Assembly: GCA_011032825.1 (NCBI GenBank)
Contig: JAADJZ010000003.1
Span: 62,001-126,000 of the forward strand
Reading direction: 5' to 3'
DNA: 64,000 nucleotides
From: Massariosphaeria phaeospora
Lineage: Eukaryota > Ascomycota > Dothideomycetes > Pleosporales
In this document: positions 58,172 to 64,000 of the stretch, piece by piece
How positions within the stretch are numbered: the stretch's first letter is position 1
How the letters are laid out: the number at the start of each line of letters is the position of its first letter
Notes under the pieces: generated by a model
What the model was told of the DNA's origin: nothing
Database searches by the model: none
The model's input: the letters and a program-made list of their open reading frames with translations, nothing else
Translations under genes and position numbers: made by a program

Positions 58172-61100
58172 CTACTCGGCCTCGGCCTCACCCATCACCA
58201 CACTCCTCCTTTTCTTCTTCTTCTTCTTCTTAACAGTCACCTCAACCTCACCCTCACCCCTCTCTCCCCCTTCCCCATCCCCATCCCCATCCTTCTTTAT
58301 CTTCTTCTTCTTCTTCTTCTTCATCCCAACCATCGCCTCCCCCTCCCCCTCGGCTCCCACACCCTCCCTTGCATCCCCCATCCCCACAACCACCCTCCTC
58401 GCCCCCCTCTTCCCCCCCTTCCTCCGCACAACCCTCTCCTCGCCCCTCGCCTCCAACCTCTCACTCGCGCGCTGCATCTCCAACCTCAAGCGCTCCACCT
58501 CCTGCAGCGCGCGCTGCACAAGCGCGTCTTCAGTTTGGCGCTGCTGCGCGTGGATGTGCGACAGCGCGCGACTGCCAGCCGCGTCTTCATCGTCTAGCGC
58601 CAGAGCGCTCAAGCCCGAGGAATCAACTTCCAGCAGCGACTTCTTGCCCCTGCCCATCTGCGGCGGCGGCACGATATCCGCGCGCCCCGCCGCCGCCGAC
58701 GAATCCGCATCCGCATCGCTAGCCCCGAGCGTTTCATCGCCGACGATTTCCACGCGGCGCGCTTTGCGGCGCGGACTCCGAGCACTGCGCGCGCGAACAG
58801 GGGGTTGGTCGTTGTGGTCTCCACTGCCCTTCTCGAGATCGAGGTCCATGACAGGGATGGCGTCAATGTCGAGCTCGACGTTGTTTTCGCGCACGATGCG
58901 GGCCAGCGGCGTGACGGCGGCCGAGCCCGCGCGCGCCTCGGCGTCGATGTAGAAGGGGTCGTCTCGGTAGCGCTCTTTCCGGTCGGCCTTTCTGCGCGCG
59001 AGGATGTCTGCGTCGAGGTATTCTTCCTCGGTGGCGTTTTGGTAGGATGAGGAGGGTTCTTTGTCTTTGGGGGGCGGGGCGTCGAGGCGGGCGGATGCTG
59101 TGGTGGTGGATGGGGCGTCGGCGTGGGAAGAAGAGGAAGCAATGGGTTCGGTGTATGCGGCGTACACGTCGTCTTCGTCGGACTGGTAGGCGTCGAAGTC
59201 GGCTTGCGAGAGCAGGTTGTGCAGGTTCGGGTTGATGGGCGTGTCGAGGTCGAGGTCTTCGGGGACGGGGACTTTTCGCTGGGCGCCGCGAGCGACGGGA
59301 TTCAGCTCTGCGCCGGAGAACAGAGCGGGTATAGCCTGGGTGAGGAGTAATGGTGGGTCCGCAAAGTCGCCGTGAGGCTCGCCTGCCGCAGTCCCGGACG
59401 CGGCTTCGGCGGCTAGGCGCATGAGCTCGAGGTACTCGACCGCACGCTCTTGGACCTCGAGATTCGGGTGGGTGGACAGTGGTTCCAGGAAGTGCACGAT
59501 ACGCGCCATGAGGAGAGTCATTAGAGTCTTGCGCTCCGGTGTCCATGAGACTTGGTCGTTTCCAGACATGCTGGCGAAGACCTTGGGAACAGCTTGCAGG
59601 TAGACAGCGAGGGTCTTAGATGATAGCTGTGCGGATGAAGTATGCAGCAGTGAAGTCATGACAGGTTCCGGCCTCGTGAGGTAGACGGCGTACTCCCCGA
59701 CCAACCATCCCGCATACTCAAGAACACCTAGACCACCATTGCCGGACGCGGGGAACATCTGGTCTCGTCGATCCACAAGCACGAGCGACTGTGCAGCTTC
59801 GATAGTTTCTGATCGGACGCTCTTGACTCGCACGGCAACATTGCGCAGCTCCTGTCCAATGGCACGGCCCACGTCGTCGGGTTGGTCGACATCGTCTCCG
59901 TCGTCTGGAGCTGCCGAAGACTTCGTAGCTGGCGACACTCGGACTAGCTGGACGAGGACATCGATGTACCACTCGAAGTCGGTAATATTGGCATACGTAT
60001 CGCGAGAGCACATCTCCAATATCCTCCGGATGACGCTGACTCGGTAATCTTCCGGTAGCGGCGGCGGTAGATCTGACTTCTGCTCGTGCGGTCGAAGAGA
60101 CTCTTCGGCGTCGGAATCATCAGACTCGGCATATGGGACTACACCAGTCATTCGTCCTCGGTCGTTGGAAAGGTCGTCCGTGGCGGAAACGATAGGAGCG
60201 TTTCGTAGCTGACGCATGAGTCGTCCTACAATGGCCGTGAGGTTGTCGCTGTTGACCATGCCAACCACGAGATCCAAGGCGCGCATCCGTATAGAGATAT
60301 CCGGGTCGTCTATACATTCGAGAATGACGTCCTGCTGCTTTGATACCAGGTTCCGGTGAGAGCGAACGATCTTCTCGAAGGCAAGCAATGCAACATATTT
60401 TACTGCAATTGAATGAGAACCACGCCTTGTCATTTCTTATGGAGCTTAGCTTACAGTTCGCATCACCCTCAATCACCATCATGCCCCTGAGCTTGCCAAC
60501 GCACAACCTTGCCACTTCTTCCCCTTCTGGCGTACCTTCGACAGCATCGAGGATACCACCTTGAATGATTCCGCTAATGCATTCGTACAGCAACGACATT
60601 GCAGAGGTTTCCCGGATGATCTTCGTTAGTGGTGGAAGCAGCTTTTTTATTAGTCTCGGCTCGAGAGGCGTCAAAGTAGCAAACTAGATCTGTCAGCTAA
60701 ACGCATAGTCGGCGCTTTTGGAACTTACAAGTTTGATGAGCTTGATAGCCATCCAGTTGTTCCCCCCTGTGACTAGTAGATCGAATAACCGTGGCGCAAG
60801 AGGCAAGAAGTCTTGCGGTCTCCTCCAGCCCAACTCGCACACCACATTTACGATTGCCGCCGTAACAGTCGGGTCCTCGTTCTCATCTTGCAGCCGCTCC
60901 TTGATCTTCGGCCACGCCGGTCGTAACGTCTCAGGGTACACCAGTGCCAGCCGATACAGTGTAACAACCGTCTTCTTCCTAATCGCGGGGTGTGAATGTG
61001 TCAGCCTTGGCAGCAAATCTGACAAGACGGAATTCGCCATGCTTGGATTGATGACATGCGGAATGGCGCCCAGCGGCAGACTGATGACCGTCGGCGTCGG

Positions 61101-61485
61101 ACTCGTGATGTCCTTCTTGAGCTGGTTCTCTGCCAGCATCAACACCTCGGTATCGCGGCGGAAGCTCTGCACGGCGGCCAGGTATGCCGTGCGCTTGTGC
61201 CTGTATTTGGGACTCGACATGACTTCCAGGACGTTGAACGAGGCCCAGGACATGTCGTGGCCGAACATCTCGAGGTACGTCAGCTTCATGAGCGCCGTGG
61301 CCTTGAGATCCATGTCGTTGGAGCGGATTTCTTTGCGGCATTCTTTTATCGACTCGGTGATGTATTCCTTCTCGCTGCCTTTGTGGTTCCGCAGGCCGCG
61401 GATGAGGTCGTAGAGGGATTTTTCGAACCTGCATATGTGTAAGATGCTGGAATATACAGAGAAAACAGCAGAACAGCTCCTACAT
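58172..61485 (-). CDS. APL5: AP-3 complex subunit delta
   Basis: Four exons: 61485-61484 (AT of the start codon), 61428-60729, 60683-60455 and 60402-58172, giving 1053 residues. AP-3 delta is a large adaptin that sorts cargo from Golgi or endosomes to the vacuole. The N-terminal adaptin domain begins FEKSLYDLIRGLRNHKGSEK and contains KECRKEIRSNDMDLKATAL, HKRTAYLAAVQSF, and, across exon joins, IKLIKLFATLTPLEPRLIKK and GDAN-LKYVALLAFEKIV. All these are family hallmarks. The hinge (about 730-1000) is acidic and charged. The C-terminus has lysine runs encoded by polypyrimidine tracts (58210-58330). The start codon is split by the 55-bp intron 1 (AT, GTAGG...ATGCAG, G). The gene is divergent from EMC2, 369 bases away. 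Confidence 0.93.
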
Positions 61486-61854
61486 GTTGGCGGGTTCCTA
61501 GATAGTGTCCCGCAGCCGTTTGCCGGGATGGTTGTGCTCACGAGGAGGGGTACGTGAACGGTAGAATGGAGGGCCAGCGGGCATGATCGATCACGGGAGA
61601 GGAACATGCATGGACAGAACGGGGTTGCCAATGCCCACACACGAAGAGTAGTCGCGACTCGGTAGCCGGGCACTGCAAGCAAAGCAATGTGAGGTTGGGC
61701 GCGAAGATGTTGTCGTGGGCTGCATGAGCATGGGACGGTGGACCTGTCTGCACGGAGCTCGGGCCTTACTTAGATAATCCCAACCCGAACCGCACATGTT
61801 GAAGATGCGTCCATCCCATCGACGCCGGAGCTCTACGGCATCAATTCGCCCAAG
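61486..61854. promoter_or_regulatory. Short divergent promoter region (AP-3 delta / EMC2)
   Basis: 369 bases between the two start codons, which must hold both core promoters and 5' UTRs. No TATA-like or other named element is convincing. Confidence 0.5.
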
Positions 61855-62924
61855 ATGGCCACCGCCAACCTCCTCACCCCGCCGACCACCATCACGCCCC
61901 CGACGGCGCTCGCCCTCTCCCAGAAAGCGCCCCTCATCCTCGCCTCGCCGCCGACCTCGACGCTCCCCTGGCCGCTCTCCCTCCTCTTCACCCGCGAAAC
62001 CCCCGAGTCATGGACCATCCACGAGAACCTGCTGCTGGCGGCCCTGCGTACCGGCGACGACGCGACGGCGCGCTCGCTGCTCGACCGCTTGACGGCGCGC
62101 TTCGGCGGCACCAACGAGCGCATCGTCGCCCTGCGCGGCATCTACGAGGAGGCGCTCGCGGGCAGCGACGCGGAGCTCGAGAAGGTGTTTGAGGGCTACG
62201 AGAAGGTGCTGAAGGAGGACGCGACCAACTTCGGCGTGCGCAAGCGGCGCGTGGCGGTGCTGAAGAGCCTGGGCCGGGTCGGCGATGCCATCACCGCGCT
62301 GACGGTGCTGGTCGAGAACAGCCCGACGGACGCGGAGGCGTGGGCCGAGCTCGGCGAGCTGTACGCGGTCGCGGGGGCGTGGGGGCAGGCCATATTCTGT
62401 CTGGAGGAGGTGCTGCTGTACATGCCGAATGCCTGGAGTGTGAGTGTCCCGTGCGAACCCATCTCGTCTGGCACGAGCACGAGCACGCTGGACTGAGCGC
62501 TGACACACCTTGACTGCAGGCGCACGCCCAGCTCGCAACGCTGCACTACCTCTCCGCCCCGGCCTCTCTCCCCGCTCTCGCACTCGCGCTCCGCCATTTC
62601 AGCCGCGCAGTCGAACTTAACTCGTCCTCCCTGCGCGGCCTTTACGGCCTCAAGCTCATCGCGCAGAAGCTCATTCCACTCCTCCCGCAGTCTCAGTCAC
62701 AATCGCAATCAGTCTCAAAACGGAACAACAACAACAACAACCCCACGGACGACGACGACCTCCCCCCGCCTAACCTCTCCACCGTCCAGAAGCTCGAGGA
62801 GATTGCAACGAGCAAGCTCGCCGAGATCGTGCGCCTGTACACGGCGGGCAAGAGCGGCTGGACCGGCTTCGACGAGGCCGAGGTCCAAGCCGCGCGGGAG
62901 CTGCTGGGCAAGGCGGAGCGGTGA
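61855..62924 (+). CDS. EMC2: ER membrane protein complex subunit 2
   Basis: Two exons: 61855-62439 and 62520-62924, giving 329 residues. The 80-bp intron is GTGAGT...GACTGCAG. EMC2 is the cytosolic TPR scaffold of the ER membrane complex, which inserts tail-anchored and multi-pass proteins. The TPR units are visible in RIVALRGIYEEALAG (about 100), VRKRRVAVLKSLGRVGDAIT (about 130) and AWAELGELYAVAGAWGQAIF (about 165), followed by LEEVLLYMPN. The order and the DATNFGVRKRRVAVLKS block match EMC2/TTC35. Exon 2 adds HAQLATLHYLS and RHFSRAVELNSSSLRGLYGL. An SQ repeat, an Asn run (encoded by CAACAA repeats at 62725-62740) and an Asp run make a low-complexity insert before the C-terminal helix. It lies near another ER gene, RAMP4, which may be coincidence. 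Confidence 0.92.
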
Positions 62925-63729
62925 GCTAGGGATGCGACACGGCCGGCCGGTCGTGTATACTGGGTAAACCGAACATGGTGCAAAGACGTAGCATGGGACT
63001 GAAGGCAAGGCGACGGAGGGGCGCTGAGCTGGTGCCGAGGCTGCCGAGCAGTAATGCGAGCAGCAGAGAGATATCGAGACGACACGAACCCGGGCCCACC
63101 CTTGCTACTGTTTTCCAACTGTGTTTTGTTTACCTGGTATACCTACCTGCTCGGAGTTCAAGCTTGGCAGCGTGCTGTATAACGTCTAATAGGCCCAAGT
63201 GCAAGGTTGTAGTGTAAGTTGGGGTTATTAGTAGTTATGGAGTACTGCGTTTTACGCCTTGCTGGACGTAGAAGAATGAAGATTTACTCTGCACGCTCTT
63301 TGCTTCTATGCATGTATCTATCGCTGTAGAACTATGACCTCTAAGTTACTATGCATGCATGTAAAGATTCGCTACCGCTTTGGGTGGAGCTAACGCAAAT
63401 GAGCAAGCACATGGACAGTGCGTAGATGACGTTGTGTGCAGTCAGTGGACTGGACTGGAAATCGGTTGCATTTTTGCCTGCGCGGAGCAATAGTAATAGG
63501 AGTAGGCCTCTAATACTGGTCAATTCTAAGAATCAATATCTAATTAAAATAGCTGTTCTGTGAAGCTTAAGTCAACTGCGCTACGCCACCAAAAGCGTAT
63601 GGAATAATACTCCCAACATTTGCCAAGACCCCCGAACTTCTGACCTCACTCGAACCTCGTCAACTCCACGGGTCGACTCGTCGCACACACCCAACGACAA
63701 CAACCCATCTCCGCTCCACCACACGCAAA
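62925..63729. other. Intergenic, tandem plus-strand genes
   Basis: About 800 bases: EMC2 3' end and the promoter of the last gene. The sequence around 63220-63560 is AT-richer. No gene or RNA recognised. Confidence 0.5.
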
Positions 63730-64000
63730 ATGCTCTGCACAAGCGGCCTTCTCCCGGCGAGGGCCTACGCCGTCCGCGTACCGCCCGCGCTCATCGCTCC
63801 CTGCACAGCACCCACCTCGCCCTTCTCAACCGCGACGCGCCCCCCCAAGCTCCCGCGAACCCAGCGCCCCTTCTTCTTCGCCTCCCCTTCCAAGCGCACA
63901 CCCACGCCCACCCCCAGCGCCAGACACGCCTCGACCACCACCACGGACGCAGCACCCTCCAGCCTCGGCAGCGCCGCGACAACGCCCCCACCACCCCTGA
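63730..64000 (+). CDS. Probable mitochondrial protein, 5' part (3' end outside window)
   Basis: The frame opens at ATG 63730 and stays open to the window edge, about 90 residues. It is rich in Ala, Pro, Ser, Thr and Arg with almost no acid residues (MLCTSGLLPARAYAVRVPPA, later PFFFASPSKRTPTP), which resembles a mitochondrial presequence followed by a linker. The conserved part of the protein has not been reached, so the function cannot be told. The start is preceded by CACAAA-type context (CACACGCAAAATG) and by a CA/CT-rich leader, typical of fungal 5' UTRs. Confidence 0.55.
   Translation, partial: MLCTSGLLPARAYAVRVPPALIAPCTAPTSPFSTATRPPKLPRTQRPFFFASPSKRTPTPTPSARHASTTTTDAAPSSLGSAATTPPPPL

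Noticed and set aside
58143..58952. 269-codon plus-strand frame opposite AP-3 delta
   Set aside because: Composition (Phe/Ser/Pro runs) mirrors the lysine and acidic runs of AP-3 delta on the other strand.

Overview
The window is nuclear DNA from a filamentous ascomycete (Pezizomycotina). A Dothideomycete-type genome is my best guess, but the sequence does not settle the class. The grounds are: short spliceosomal introns (mostly 45-70 bp) with GTRNGT donors, CTRAC/CTAAC-like branch points and YAG acceptors; ascomycete-specific families (eisosome protein 1, sphingolipid C9-methyltransferase, a Zn2Cys6 regulator with a fungal_trans_2-type domain, an intron-rich fungal telomerase reverse transcriptase); long Ser/Pro/Gln-rich disordered protein segments; and simple-sequence tracts between genes. 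I see no bacterial, plasmid, phage, CRISPR or intact transposon signature.

Layout. 0-16 kb: the 3' part of an unrecognised gene, a TPR-SET protein, a four-module protein with short FGxHxGK repeats, a large conserved fungal protein, and eisosome protein 1. 16-26 kb: a tyrosine phosphatase, sphingolipid C9-methyltransferase, phosphomannomutase, and an unrecognised Cys4 protein after a 3.2-kb gene-poor stretch. 26-31 kb: a gene desert with a degenerate tandem repeat. 31-45 kb: a TBC-domain protein whose catalytic fingers look lost, telomerase reverse transcriptase (TERT, ten exons), and a DH-BAR-SH3 Rho-family exchange factor. 45-51 kb: a second desert holding simple repeats, an HMG-box fragment that resembles mating-type proteins, and a small family of decayed duplicated segments. 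51-64 kb: a Zn2Cys6 transcription factor, a small probable mitochondrial membrane protein, RAMP4/SERP1 (Ysy6), AP-3 delta, EMC2, and the 5' end of a probable mitochondrial protein.

Functionally this is mostly a set of unrelated housekeeping genes. Loose themes are membrane lipid and cortex (C9-methyltransferase, eisosome), glycosylation and ER biogenesis (phosphomannomutase, RAMP4, EMC2), and vesicle traffic and polarity (TBC protein, AP-3 delta, DH-BAR-SH3 exchange factor). Nothing looks like a secondary-metabolite or other cooperative cluster. Four of the five longest gene-free stretches lie between convergent genes.

I found no clear new multi-gene system. The most unusual items are the four-module FGxHxGK protein, the TBC protein with both catalytic fingers replaced, the mating-type-like HMG fragment beside decayed repeats, and two genes whose start codon is split from, or immediately followed by, an intron. 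All gene models were derived by eye from splice signals and family similarity; none has been tested against transcripts or databases.
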